Notes: generated by a model from the letters alone, not told the origin. DNA of 64,000 nucleotides from Leguminivora glycinivorella (GCF_023078275.1 NC_062975.1:26105085-26169084); one strand, 5' to 3'; numbered from the stretch's first letter, positions 32,500 to 43,845 are shown. Made by a program: numbers and translations.

Positions 32500-33029
32500 T
32501 CATGAATTATTCAAAAGCCCGAGACTCGAACCTGCGTCGTTTCTTACAGTGTGTCGCTTCTCTGGTTTGTTTCTATTTTTAAGTAGGTATTGTAAAAGCA
32601 TTTTTATGGAAAAAGTTGTTTTATAATTATATGTATATAACAAAATACGCACTTTTATTTGAGAAAAATCTTTAAAGATAGAGGAGCTGCATTGCTTTAT
32701 TTTAAAAACTTTAACAAAAAAAATATACCTACAAAGTAAGTACTTATAATGTAACATAAATTGAATATTTAAGTAATTAAGTCATTATTTATATAATATT
32801 GTCTTCGGCTACCGCGATAGTTACTCATGAAATAAAACTATGGAAACGGATTAAATCGCGTATAATGAATTTAAAATACATCCCGACGTTTCGAACACTT
32901 TACAGCATTCGTGGTCAACGGGTGACTGAGGAAAAATTGCGTACATTTTATATAAACTTTTTTATTTGTATTTTATTCTACATTTTGACTAATCAAGTGT
33001 AACGTAAATAATGATTAGGTGTATGGTGT
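32500..33029. other. Unassigned; contains a GACGTTTCGAAC motif
   Basis: 32880-32935 (CATCCCGACGTTTCGAACAC, ATTCGTGGTCAACGGGTGAC) resembles a fragment of a common lepidopteran repeat. A related TTTCGGCCAGG...GTGGTCGCGG block lies in the MITE at 54942-55214. Confidence 0.4.
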
Positions 33030-33230
33030 ATGCAATAGAAACTTTTTCTACGTAATTATGTTTCTATGTTGATTTCCTTATTATTATTTATGTATTTTCT
33101 TTATTGATTTCCTTATTATTATTTATGTTGGTCTTGTTTATTATGCATGTTAAATTAAGTAAGCAAAAAATGTTAAAATGACGTGTAACTCCTGTTATCA
33201 ATAAATGATTGATTGATTGATTGATATACA
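33030..33230 (+). mobile_element. LINE 3' end with (GATT)n tail
   Basis: TGTTATCAATAAATGATTGA and further GATT units end it. TTTCCTTATTATTATTTATG occurs twice (33073, 33110) as a 37-bp local duplication. Confidence 0.5.
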
Positions 33231-33539
33231 TATATTATATAAATACCTACCTAACTATTTACTAAATTGTCTTTATGACACTATCAACAGCGCAACGCAA
33301 GTAATTAGCGTGATATAAAGACTTATTAGAACAGTGATTTCAAATAAGATTCTTGTTATGAATTTTCATTTCTGAAAGAAAATCTATTTTAATTCCCATT
33401 AATCTTCCCAATAAGACCACTGACTTCCGATACTCAAAATATCCATTTTCCTATATAACGTACAACTCACCAAATTACATCCACATAAGGAAAACAAGCG
33501 ATAGATATGGAACCAGCTAGCGTTCGTTCGATGACCAAT

Positions 33540-33690
33540 CATATGGAATAGATTTACTCCATACAGCGCGGCGGGGGCTTGCGGGCGGGGGGAGGTAGGC
33601 GGTGCCGCGCAAGCGCGCCGTTGCCAGGGCGACGGCACGTACTTCCATCTATGTGTGCGTGCACTTACGCTCGATGAGACCCCGTGTACT
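33540..33690. other. GC-rich islet
   Basis: Strong local rise in G+C and CpG (GCGGGCGGGGGGAGGTAGGC, GCGCAAGCGCGCCGTTGCC). GTTGCCAGGGCGAC resembles an RFX X-box with mismatches. It may be a promoter or first exon; no coding evidence. Confidence 0.35.
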
Positions 33691-35316
33691 TACACCTATT
33701 CGAAAATGTTTGAAATCTATATAACCTTGTATGGCGCTTAGGACGTTTTGAAAACTAGTTGAAGTGCGTACGTAGTGTGTATTGCTGGCCCGATGGATCG
33801 GTGACGTTGAAACAAATGAGTATCAACTTGTATTACAAATCAATTCGAATATGAACGTTTTTCAAACATATTAAGATCCAAAATGGCAGTTACTTATTAT
33901 AATTTTAATGCTTTGCAGTTTTTGCTTTGTAGGATATACGTTAGTATGCAAAAGGCAGTATGTTCTAAGAATGCAGGTGAGACATGGGCCTCTACGTGTC
34001 GGAGGTGTCCGTTTTGTTTTGCGTTGATAATGAGGGGATTTGTTGGATGTATTAATTCTAGTTAGAAAACAAAAGTTGATACGTTTGATAGCTGGAAGAC
34101 ATTTTATTTGGTACTAAATGATTTTTGATACGATCGCTTAGATTTTTTGTAGAATTTTTAGATTTCTAGAAAATATGTCATATTTTGTAATAGAAGGTTT
34201 AATAATTACATTAAAACAGACTTTTCTAACAGATAAACATAAACAGACATTTCTAATTCCACTGTACATAGATACATTGAAGAAAAACGATAACTGAGCA
34301 TTTGAAAGATAATTAATGTAAACATAACATAGGTACTCGTAAGCTAGCCAATCTTGGTATCTAGGAACTATCTTACTAAACAAGTAAATACACAGTCTTA
34401 AAATTATTGAACTATTAAATCAAGAAAACAATGTGTAAAACGCATTTGTAACTCGCAAATACATCGATACGCAAACGCAAATTCATCAATATATTCAAGT
34501 GACGTCACAGTACATTATTATTTCAACCGCGGCTACCGTACCGCATTCCACGCACACACACAAACACACGCACACTACTAGACCTACTAGCGTTACAACT
34601 ACCATTCAAATTTATACTATAACTTTAGTTGTTTAAGGTTTGAATTTGAAGAGGGTCGCTCCAATGTTTGTACCGCTTTTGTTTCGAACGCGATACTATA
34701 CAGATAGATATTGTCAATGTGTGTGTGCTATCTGTGTATAGAATACCTTAGGGATGTGAATTTTTTTACAAGCAATCCTTTGAACCTTGGTTGTAAAATT
34801 CGGTCCTTTATACAGCCTTTGCGAAGTCTCCAGAGATGCTTTCTATTGTCGATCGTAACTTTCATAAAATCTTTATGTAAGATACATAAATAGATTCGGG
34901 AAAATTTAGGGCCAGTTCAGTTCGGAAGGCTTTTCTTGGTGTTATCAAATTTAACTTCTAAATTATGGTCTTTCATTTGCGTTTTGTGTTAGTTATGGGT
35001 TTAGAGAATAGAATGTTTCTGATATAAACTTTCATGGATTGACAACATTATTTTAATAAAAAGAAAAGCAAACATTTCTGTCCATGATCCTAGATATGTT
35101 AAGACTACTGTAGGTAAAGTTTATTGTATTGTCTGCGTCGTTTTTCGCTGGATACTCGTATCAGTAGGTAAATATGCACTACAGTTAGAATCAAAAGTAA
35201 GTATCAGACTAGGCTACAAAATTATTTACTTCGATAGTACTTAGATAATCATTGTTAAATTAAAACAGGATATAATTATGTCTCTCTATAGGTACCTTTA
35301 TCTTTTATGAAAACAG
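33691..35316. other. Long unassigned stretch
   Basis: AT-rich, with a CRE-type TGACGTCA at 34500-34507 and a CA-rich patch at 34550-34575. Short frames lack any domain. Confidence 0.35.
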
Positions 35317-35324
35317 GTGCATAT

Positions 35325-35458
35325 CAGTGGCGGCGCGTCTATAAAAGCTGATTCCACCGGCTTGCCTGTTTTTGGACATTTGAGCAGAGTTGTAAAGGAA
35401 ATATGTAAGCCAAATTAGCCCCGGCTTGCCTATGAATATGTTTGACGCGCCGCCACTG
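35325..35458. mobile_element. hAT-type MITE
   Basis: 134 bp with termini CAGTGGCGGCGCGTC / GACGCGCCGCCACTG and a perfect 8-bp target duplication GTGCATAT (35317-35324 and 35459-35466). Same family as 50817-50950. Confidence 0.93.
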
Positions 35459-35510
35459 GTGCATATAGAGATTTTTGAAGCGCTACTATGGACGATAATT
35501 ATGTACCTAA

Positions 35511-35698
35511 TCTATACTTACTTTTTAATGTTATAAATGTGAAAGTATGTGTGTCTGTTTGTATATCATTTACGGCAAAACGGAGATAGTTGAAGGGATG
35601 GAGAGGGACACAGGCTTATTTTTTTCTCTTACCCTCCTCTAAAATGGGAGGTGGAAGTTTTTGAATGTAATCCGAGCGAAGCCGCCGGAAAAAGCAAG
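35511..35698 (+). mobile_element. Helitron-like element
   Basis: Starts TCTATACTTAC, includes ACGGCAAAACGGAGATAG, and ends CCGAGCGAAGCCGCCGG...CAAG (terminal CTAG mutated). Confidence 0.75.
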
Positions 35699-36027
35699 TA
35701 ACTATATAATTATATTGAACTCTGGAACATAAATCATGGAAAATTATCTCTAGATGGTCTCTATTACGTATCTACTTTGTAAATCTATTCAAATAGACAC
35801 AGAAAAACATTCCTATACGACAAATATGTTCTTATACGTATTTGTAAGAAAAACTTAGAACAATGGTGTTACCATACAACAATGTAGGAGTCGCCATTGA
35901 ATTGATACATTCCTTGGAGCTGTTTTAAAGGAAATAAGTGAAATAACTTGCTATGATAATTTTAGAGGACATTTAGTAGAATAGATTATTTTTATTCGTG
36001 ATTTTCGTGAACATAGGCAAAACAAAG

Positions 36028-36174
36028 TAAGGTGTACTCGGGTAATTCCGAACGTCGAAAACCGTCAGCAAATTCCGAAAAGGGTTTATTACTATGGAAT
36101 CACGGGTAATTATCATTTGAATTTCGGAATTTTCCGACGGTTTTCGACGTTCGGAATTACCCGAGTATACCTTA
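36028..36174. mobile_element. Hairpin MITE
   Basis: Arms of about 39 bp: TAAGGTGTACTCGGGTAATT at the left and its inverse at the right (ACCCGAGTATACCTTA), through GAACGTCGAAAACCGTC. The 76-codon minus frame crosses it. Confidence 0.85.
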
Positions 36175-36217
36175 CACATTATATAAATACGTAACATAAG
36201 CACAATACAAAATTTAA

Positions 36218-36395
36218 ATTAAAAAAAAAACCCCGACAAGTGGACCGATTTTTATGAAACATGGCTAAGACTCCCGATTAATTCAGCTTTCAAACAAAAA
36301 GAACTAAATCTAAATCGGTTCAGCCGTTTGAAAGCCATGATGCCACTGACAGACAGACACTTCAAACATCCCGCTGTTTTTGCGTCGGGGGTTAA
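36218..36395 (-). mobile_element. CCCCCGACGC element, minus strand
   Basis: ACCCCGACAAGTGGACCGAT, ATGAAACATGGCTAAGA and GCGTCGGGGGTTAA mark an inverted copy with a short (CAGA) tract. Confidence 0.8.
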
Positions 36396-36545
36396 AAAAT
36401 AGGGAGGAATGAAGTGAAACGAAATGGTCTCATCTCAGCATGTTCCTGGTGACTTCCAGCGCTGATCTTCCGATGAGACCATAAGGTGTGGAAGGCATTT
36501 TCATTTCAGCTAGCGTACAAACTCGGGTATAACCTAACCATAAAA

Positions 36546-36770
36546 TTAAAATTTTGAAAAAACCCCCGACCGCGACATAGTAGACCGATTTTCATGAAAC
36601 ATGGCTAAGAACACACCCGATTAGATCAGTTTTCAGACAAAAAACGAAATCTAAATCGGTTCATCGGTGGAGCTACGATGCCACAGACAGACACAGACTG
36701 ACAGACAGACAAATAGACAGACAGACACCTCAAACTTATAACACCCCGTCGTTTTCGCGTCGGGGGTTAA
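36546..36770 (-). mobile_element. CCCCCGACGC element, minus strand
   Basis: Starts TTAAAATTTTGAAAAAAC, then CCCCGACCGCGACATAGTAG, and ends GCGTCGGGGGTTAA, with a (CAGA)n tract at 36685-36725. Confidence 0.85.
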
Positions 36771-36854
36771 AAACCCAACAGATGACATCCTTCTGTCATG
36801 TTTATTGACAATGACAAGAAAGTGGTATCTCCAGGTATACTGTCGAGCACTGGT

Positions 36855-37008
36855 ACGTTGACCTCCTCCAACTGAGGGGGGACTGAAATTTTCTCGAGTC
36901 TGAAAAGTAGGGTTAGTACCGGCGTAGCTTTATTTTTAACCCCCGACGCAAAAACGACGGGGTGATAAGTTTGACCTGTGTGTCTGTCTGTCTGTCAGTC
37001 TGTCTGTG

Positions 37009-37043
<35 letters not shown>

Positions 37044-37180
37044 GTGTGTGTCTGTGGCCTGCAGAAATCTGTAGTCGGGAGTGTCCTTATAGCCATGTTT
37101 CATGAAAATCGGTCCACTATGTCGCGGTCGGGGGATTTTTCAAAATCTTAATTTTTTAACGTTCATATTATAAGCGCATC
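36855..37180 (+). mobile_element. LINE 3' UTR split by a CCCCCGACGC element
   Basis: 36868-36935 (CTGAGGGGGGACTGAAATTT to GGCGTAGCTTTATTT) and 37157-37180 (AACGTTCATATTATAAGCGC) together match 45170-45260, the 3' UTR of the LINE at 43846. Confidence 0.82.
36940..37155 (+). mobile_element. CCCCCGACGC element flanked by TTAA
   Basis: Full copy (CCCCCGACGCAAAAACGACG ... GTCGCGGTCGGGGGATTTTT) with TTAA at 36936-36939 and 37156-37159 and a (CTGT)n tract. It is inserted in a LINE 3' UTR. Confidence 0.85.
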
Positions 37181-37384
37181 GTAATATGGCTGCATGGGAC
37201 ACGATTTCTGATTCTAAATAACAGATTAAGAATAATACGTATCTGTGTTGAGCGATTTCTAATGTCGTGTCAAAACCCTTTCAAAGTGTTCAATTCAATT
37301 AAGATCGCAAAAGTGATTTAAGACCTTGAAAGATTATCATACCTTTTTCAAGATCAAACTCATTTTACTGTGGGTAGATTCAAT

Positions 37385-37499
37385 GTAGGGTAAACTCGCC
37401 TCATTCGGTGACACGCCTAATTCGGTGACACAAGCTTTGAAGCACTATTCCGAAAGACGGTTTTTGGTAGTTTCACCGAGTTAGGCGAGTTTACCCTAC
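37385..37499. mobile_element. Hairpin MITE
   Basis: GTAGGGTAAACTCGCC at the left, inverted at the right (GGCGAGTTTACCCTAC), with inner TTCGGTGA/TCACCGAG. Confidence 0.85.
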
Positions 37500-37739
37500 T
37501 GACATCAAGCTTCTTATTTCTCCTGACAACTCCTGACAAAGTTGCATTAAAAATGTAATAGCTTAGGTATATTTGTATGAAGTTTTCAAACAAAAAGAAA
37601 ATAATGTCACGTTTTGAATGAAAAGGTACTACTACCACATTTCTCGGTTGTCGATAAGATCGATTGTATTTCGAAGATATATGATAATAACGTTTTAAAT
37701 GATAATAGGCACCCTCTTGATTAAAAATGCCTCATACAA
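37500..37739. other. No recognised feature
   Basis: AT-rich. Confidence 0.3.
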
Positions 37740-37978
37740 TTATTTTTTTATTGGGGAACACCTTACACATATCAACCCTAGCCCCAAACTAAGCAAAGCT
37801 TGTACTATGGGTGCTAGGTGACGATATACATACTTAAATAGATAAATACATACTTATATACATAGAAAACATCCATGACTCAGGAGCAAATATCTGTGCT
37901 CATCACACAAATAAATGCCCTTACCGGGATTCGAACCCGGGACCGTGGCTTAGCAGGCTCACTACGGGCTAGGCCAGA
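37740..37978 (-). mobile_element. tRNA-derived SINE, near full length
   Basis: From the 3' end (TTATTGGGGAACACCTTACA) through AAGCTTGTACTATGGGTGCT and CATCACACAAATAAATGCCC to the tRNA head with inverted B box GGGATTCGAACCCGGG. This is the best reference copy here. Confidence 0.9.
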
Positions 37979-38413
37979 CTGGGAAATGTGGTGCACCGCG
38001 GTGGTCCGAATAGGGAAACAGTAGTAGTAGTCAATCTACGAAATCAATAGTCCGAAATTTTGCTTTCAAACTCTATCATGCTCAGAAGTCAAATAAAGCT
38101 CTTTATTCGTATTAAACTTAAATACTATAAGTACTTACTGGTTTAAGACTATTTAGTTCTGATACTTACTTTCTTCACGGCCACAAAAGTCCACAACACT
38201 TCGAAGTAAAACTAGAAAGGTTGGCATCCTAAAGTTCTTGTAAAGTCTTGCAACATTTAAAATATTCACAAGTTCCACGCTTCGGGCTACAAGTGATGTT
38301 GTTCAAAAAGGATGCTTCAGTTCTTTTCTACGAAATGTTTACATTTTTTGCTGCAAAATGTATTGTGCATTGTGGTATAATTTTGAGTAAATAATTTTAA
38401 ACTTATTATATTA

Positions 38414-38592
38414 CTAGTTTTTGCCCGCGGCTTCGTTTGCCCTAGAAAGAGATAAAAAGTAGCCTATGTCACTATCCATCTCTTTAACTGTCTCCACTTA
38501 AAAAATCAAGTCAATTCATCGCTCCGTTTTGCCGTGAAAGACGGACAAACAAACAGACACACACACTTTCCCATTTATAATATTAGTATAGA
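38414..38592 (-). mobile_element. Helitron-like element, minus strand, complete
   Basis: CTAGTTTTTGCCCGCGGCTT begins it (3' end), and TAATATTAGTATAGA ends it (5' TC end inverted). The middle reads GTGAAAGACGGACAAACAAA. Confidence 0.85.
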
Positions 38593-38997
38593 TTTTATGC
38601 AGTTTGTTACTGTGTTTTATGAAGGTAATCAGTTTCCGCAGCAAATGAAATAGATTACGTTTTTTTCTATGGAATACGATAATTAAAACATTTTATATCA
38701 GGCTGCAATAATTGACCACGTGTAAATCTAGGTTACTGTGCGTCTTTTGCTAGGTCGAACCGCAAATGGTTGTTTCATACATTTTGTCTTAAGTATCTAA
38801 ATAAATTTTACTTTTTTTATAGGCGTGCAACCTACGATTGCTGCAGGCTTCCTGCATAGTAGAATTTACTCAGTAATACCTACAATATTAATAATTTAAA
38901 TGATTGCAGAATACTGAAAACAGCCTATAATTTGACCCTATAATATGTGAAAACCACTCCACCACCTTAAAATCGTAATTATCGACAACATATTTTG
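38593..38997. other. No recognised feature
   Basis: AT-rich, no frames of note. Confidence 0.3.
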
Positions 38998-39400
38998 CAA
39001 ACCCAGAGTTTGACGAGCATACCGCTCCCGCGCGGCGCCCCAGTCGATTCCCAAAAAAATCGATAAAAAAAACAAAAAAAGTATCGATTGAGGATCCTAC
39101 GGAAGGTCACGGCCCCATCGATCGGTGGAAAGTGAGACCGGCTGCCACTACTAACACCGTCCTGGCTATGCAGGCTGAATTAATCGCGCATATATTTGAA
39201 TACATTTGGCCGCGGTTCGGAGGTTCGTCGCCCCTTAAGTTTTAGCGATTTTGCTCGCTGTTGGTGTGACCGGTTGGAACTGTTGGAAGCGAGATGGTTT
39301 GGTGCGTGCGACGGTGTGACACCTGTCATGGGAACGCGGACGGGAGAGAAATCACCTGTCGATATGCGTCAAGGTTTCCTGATTTCCCGATAGATCTAAG
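38998..39400. other. GC-rich islet with CGAT-rich flank
   Basis: 39048-39125 has ATCGATA, TATCGATT and ATCGATCG within 80 bp, like DRE/BEAF-type sites. It is followed by a GC-richer 250 bp open in one plus frame (39196-39393, TTG start, no domain). It might be a promoter and first exon; unproven. Confidence 0.35.
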
Positions 39401-39493
39401 GTGAAGTCGTTTGCAGAAATTACTAGGAATTTTGATTTTTATCAAGTTTAATATGTAATGGTAACTAATGAAAATAAATTATTTGTCTTCACC

Positions 39494-39845
39494 TATACAG
39501 GGTGTAAACCTAATACGGGCGAACCTCTTAGCGGTGATGAATATAGGACATAAAAAATGGAATTAGATAATTTTTACTTAAAATTGAAATATTTTTTTTA
39601 TCCATACAAATTAATTCGGCCCGCAACGTAATGCAAACACACTCGCGTTAAACGCTCGTTGACAGTTTTCATTGATTGTCATCGCAACCCCTTTTACAGT
39701 ACATTGCTGCTGGGAAAATTTTCAAATATTAATTATGGGCTGGAAATTAAGAGTAACTCAAAAACACCTGTTAATTAATGATAACAATATTGAATTATAT
39801 ACCTGGTTTCATTTATCGCCCTTATTACGTTTACGCACTGTATAT
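39494..39845. mobile_element. MITE with TACAGGGTGTAAAC termini
   Basis: TATACAGGGTGTAAACCTAA at the left; the right end inverted reads TATACAGTGCGTAAACGTAA. TA at both tips fits mariner-like insertion. Confidence 0.75.
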
Positions 39846-40801
39846 GTATAAGAAAAATGTATGTCGACGTTTCAAGTGGTGAATTTACAATGACGGTTTT
39901 AGTATTTTAGTATTATGAAATGGTAGTAATAGGATGCATAATTATGGCTTTTGTGAAAATTAATTAATCCATTTGTCTTTCATAGTAGATAATAAAAAAG
40001 GATTTGAATATTTATAATTTCAAAAAGGTAATTTAAACACGTCTATCAGATAAGACTTGAAGAAGTAATTTTAATATGAAACAAGCAGTTAACAAAATAA
40101 GTCATTTATTATTAGGTAACAGTGTGTTCCTTTTAAATCATGACGATGATACATGATGATTTACCTGTAAAAAAGGAAAAAGCATTAATTAAAAAGTAAC
40201 TATAATAATAATAATGTAATAATTTGGCGTAGGGATGTGATGACCCCATCGCCTGCTAGTTTTACCAGTCCGGTTTTTTAATAAATACCATAGCCCGGTA
40301 CTTAGTCCATCACTTTCATCCAGTAGCCCAGTTCATTTTAGATATGGGAAAGACATATAATTTATTCTATAATATTATTTATTCTTTATTCTTTATACTG
40401 TTGATTTCACATTCACAGTTAGGGGCACTATGACACTAGATTAAACAGATTTCGGAAAAGTAGATTGAATGCTCGCAAAGGTTTTACCAATTATAAAAGA
40501 CGAACAAAAACAGTTCGTCGTAGTCTAAACCCTGGCAGTTGAAAAAAGTTAAACAAGCCTCGTCACCCATGGGAGATACACTGCACGGCGATGGAAAGTA
40601 CGTCTGTCGCCGACGCCATTACTATTCCGCGCGTCACGCCGCCAGATGGCGTTGTACTGGCGTTAGTGGGCTTACAGTGTATGGGACTGTTTAAAAAAAA
40701 AATTGAAAAAGTTGACTGAGTACTAGACAATAATATTATACTCGTAGCGGAACTTACTACCTACTGTTGCTAATGGATTTTGAAATATTAATTAATAATT
40801 T
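39846..40801. other. Unassigned; inverted LINE tail near 40375
   Basis: 40372-40440 (TATTTATTCTTTATTCTTTA) resembles an inverted LINE 3' end. The remainder has no partner. 40610-40680 is locally GC-richer (CGTCACGCCGCCAGATGGCG). Confidence 0.35.
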
Positions 40802-41165
40802 TTTTTCTAGCCTGGTGTAGTGTCCCACTGCTGGGCAAAGGCCTCCCTCGCTTCTTCCACTCAACCCTGTCATGTGTGTACCTAATCCTGCCAGCGTAGA
40901 TAGAATGCATCCAAGTCATCCCGCCATCTCTTTTTCGGTCTGCCTGAGCCCCGGCCCGCACCCTCTACTGTGTTCCGTGGGTCCCACTCGGTAACCATTT
41001 TGGCCCACCGTTCAGGATGCATGCGGCAGACATGTCCAGCCCAGTTCTACTTAAGCCTAGCGGTCTTGACACCTCTGCAACTCGAGTTCTGAAGCGCAAT
41101 TCCATGTTTCTGATTCAATCAGTGCCGCGAACACCCAGTATACTGCGACCATCGTACTTAGTTAT
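40802..41165 (-). pseudogene. RTE retrotransposon C-terminal region and stop
   Basis: On the minus strand the codons run as follows: LGV near the start, RGTD, then IRNMELRFRTRVAEVSRPLG, AGHVCRMHPERWAKMVTEWD, GRGSGRPKKRWRDDLDAF and EEAREAFAQQWDTTPG with a stop near 40815. This is the standard end of an RTE-clade pol (TRV.DV, AGHV.RM, GRPKKRWRDDLDAF, AFAQQWDTT). The reading needs at least one frameshift near 41045 and passes three in-frame stops after DAF, so it is dead. It is not apparent as one open frame. The RT core lies outside and is missing. The RTE lineage differs from the one at 27847. A tail fragment of the same kind is at 47281. Confidence 0.88.
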
Positions 41166-41587
41166 TAAGTAATTACTCTGAACTGGTATCCAAGGAAATC
41201 ACGCTGATCAGTCTACAATTAAAAAAAAACACGGCTTAGATATAATAATTTTATTATACTATCGTACTTCTCTTGTGTCTCTAGACTTTATTGACACACA
41301 CTTAATATCTTTAGTGAAACCAACCGTGAATCATTGAAACTTTTAATAAAATACATATCACGAGTATGTACGAAATATACACGTGTCACCGACAAGAGTA
41401 TCCATGTGTGTACAAGCATCGCCGGCCATTTCCATGGCCTACTTACGTGCCCGATCCGCCGATATTGCCTTCAGCGGCCGTTTACCGGCGGGATTAAACT
41501 TAACTCTATCTACTCTATCTAGGTTTATTCTTTCTTATATTATCGACATGTACCATCACAATCTACCAACCTACATGCCTAGTCAAC

Positions 41588-41900
41588 ATGAAGATACCAT
41601 ACTACTACTATACTTTACACTTTCGTGGACACGTATGCTATAGCATAAAAGTGCAAGCCTTCGAAGAACAGAGACGAGTGGAACTTGACGCCAAGCGCGA
41701 CGAGATAAAGGCCCGACCACCTGCAGCCATCAACTATAATTTCATCGGAGGGGTGCTGACATGCAGTGAGTGTGGTCGTACATTCACTGCAAAAATACGA
41801 GTAGGCTACGTCAGCCACCTGAGAGCTCACGGCCGTCGCTCTCAATAATAAGCCAATACCCAGTCGCTGAGGCCGAAACCGGGCGGGACAGGATGATAGC
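41588..41900 (+). pseudogene. LINE pol C-terminus with C2H2-like finger
   Basis: The frame ends at 41848 and encodes VQAFEEQRRVELDAKRDEIK, ARPPAAINYNF, and the finger CSECGRTFTAKIRVGYVSHL then RAH (C-x2-C-x14-H-x3-H). Several insect and marine non-LTR retrotransposons carry such a single finger at the pol C-terminus. In the form I recall, the gap is 12 residues, so this copy may carry a two-residue insertion at IRV. The 3' UTR continues with AGTCGCTGAGGCCGAAACCG and GGACAGGATGATAG. No RT block is readable upstream, so the copy is truncated. A cellular zinc-finger gene is unlikely because no other finger follows. Confidence 0.6.
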
Positions 41901-42963
41901 ATATGCGTAGTCTTTTATTTCTTTGCCTATGACAGATGACGTCACTAGCCATGAATGTGTTAAGCAGCTGGCGTATCATTCTTCCAACTTTATCAAGTGA
42001 TAGATAAGTATCTAGTATGTGGATAAAGTATCCGTCACGCTTTGGCAAGTATGTCAGTGTAAGAGTGCAAGAGTGCAATTGTGCTGGATTGGCAATTTGT
42101 GACTTATCAATCTCCGATTGCTTCAACACACATGTTGATAAATTCACAACCTATTTAGGCACAGTGAGCTGTAAAAGTACAGGGCGAATTAATTAATTAA
42201 TTCATAATAATTCATTCATGCAATTTCGCAACTCAGTAACGACTATACCTAACTAGTTGCCTAGATAACATGAATATATGTACTTTATACTAGTAGTAGG
42301 TTGCAAACGTTGCAATAGCAAGATATACCTGCGCGGCGTCCAAGACCCTTACCTTTCCCCCGGATCAGCTGATCAAGAGGAATGAGAAGGGACCTGGCAC
42401 ACCAAACACAAAACTCTTCGTTCCTTGATGTGTAGGGCCCCAATGTGTCCAACTTCACCTAAAATACTCAGCAAGCCAAAACCAAAAACTTTCAATTCAA
42501 ACACCTATTACGAAAATGGAAAACAATAGAGAACAAAAAACGCGCGTTACATTACATAACCAGACAGTAGGCACACTTGACAATATGTCACGCGTTGTTG
42601 CAAAAAGTTGCCCAACGAGACATGGCCACTGGAAGTTGGAAGTGTCACCTGTCAATGTAACATGTGGGATGGTCCTATTGTTCCTGTCCCACGTGTTTAG
42701 AATTGACACTTGGATCTGTGTTTGAGTAGTTACTTAAAAAATAATAGTTACACGAGTTATTGTGTAGCCTCTAGGTCTCCAAATTTAAACTTGATAGGCC
42801 AAATGGGACTTTCATAACTGAAGAGGAAGTTTTGAAATACAATACAATGGAAGAATTCTCTCATTTGACTGGCAGAAACAGTTACAGTCCAAAATAGGTT
42901 GGGTACTTTTTCTGATGTCAATTTACGACTGGTTTAGTGAACTAATGTTAGTTAACATCAAAC
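41901..42963. other. Unassigned stretch
   Basis: 42155-42230 partly matches 6080-6160 (low-copy repeat). TGACGTCA lies at 41937-41944. The 60-100 codon frames on both strands have no domain. Confidence 0.35.
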
Positions 42964-43517
42964 AAAAAAAAACCGGCCAAGAGCGTGTCGGGCCACGCTC
43001 AGTGTAGGGTTCCGTAGTTTTCCGTATTTTTCTCAAAAACTGCTGAACTTATCAAGTTCAAAATAATTTTCCTAGAAAGTCTTTATAAAGTTCTACTTTT
43101 GTGATTTTTTTCATATTTTTTAAACATATGGTTCAAAAGTTAGAGGGGGGGGACGCACTTTTTTTTCCTTTAGGAGCGATTATTTCCGAAAATATTAATA
43201 TTATCAAAAAACGATCTTAGTAAACCCTTATGCATTTTTAAATACCTATCCAACAATATATCACATGTTGGGGTTGGAATGAAAAAAAATATCAGCCCCC
43301 ACTTTACATGTAGGGGTACCCTAATGAAACATTTTTTTCCATTTTATATTTTTGCACTTTGTTGGCGTGATTGATATACATATTGATACCAAATTTCAGC
43401 TTTCTAGTACTAACGGTTACTGAGATTATCCGCGGACGGACGGACGGACGGACAGACGGACAGACAGACATGGCGAAACTATAAGGGTTCCTAGTTGACT
43501 ACGGAACCCTAAAAAAA
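42964..43517 (+). mobile_element. CCGGCCAAG...GGAACCCTAAAAA element, uninterrupted
   Basis: AAACCGGCCAAGAGCGTGTC to GACTACGGAACCCTAAAAA, with a (GGAC)n/(AGAC)n tract at 43434-43470. It is the empty-site reference for the LTR insertion at 20289: it reads GAACTTATCAAGTTC where that copy is split. Confidence 0.92.
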
Positions 43518-43752
43518 GATTCTGGACTTTGTCTTGTATAAAGTATAAGGTCGATATGGGTAAGTGTCATAAGGAGAAGTTTGTCTGGTCTTCACATTTA
43601 AACAGGTTAAATGTGAAACTAGATAGATATTAACCTTCTTTCATATTGGGCTAATAGAGGAGTAGGAACTGAAGGAAAAATTTCAACTAGGAAAATATTA
43701 AATCTATTTTTAACCCCCGACGCAAAAACGACGGGGTGTTATAAGTTTGACG

Positions 43753-43823
<71 letters not shown>

Positions 43824-43845
43824 CTGTCTGTCTGTCTGTCTGACT

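Noticed and set aside
33399..33638. 79-codon minus frame in the GC-rich islet
   Set aside because: Composition-driven; no domain and half of it lies in AT-rich flank.
43747..43845. N-terminal CLSVCLSV part of the 354-codon frame
   Set aside because: It is translation of the (CTGT)n microsatellite of a neighbouring element; the RT begins near 43846.
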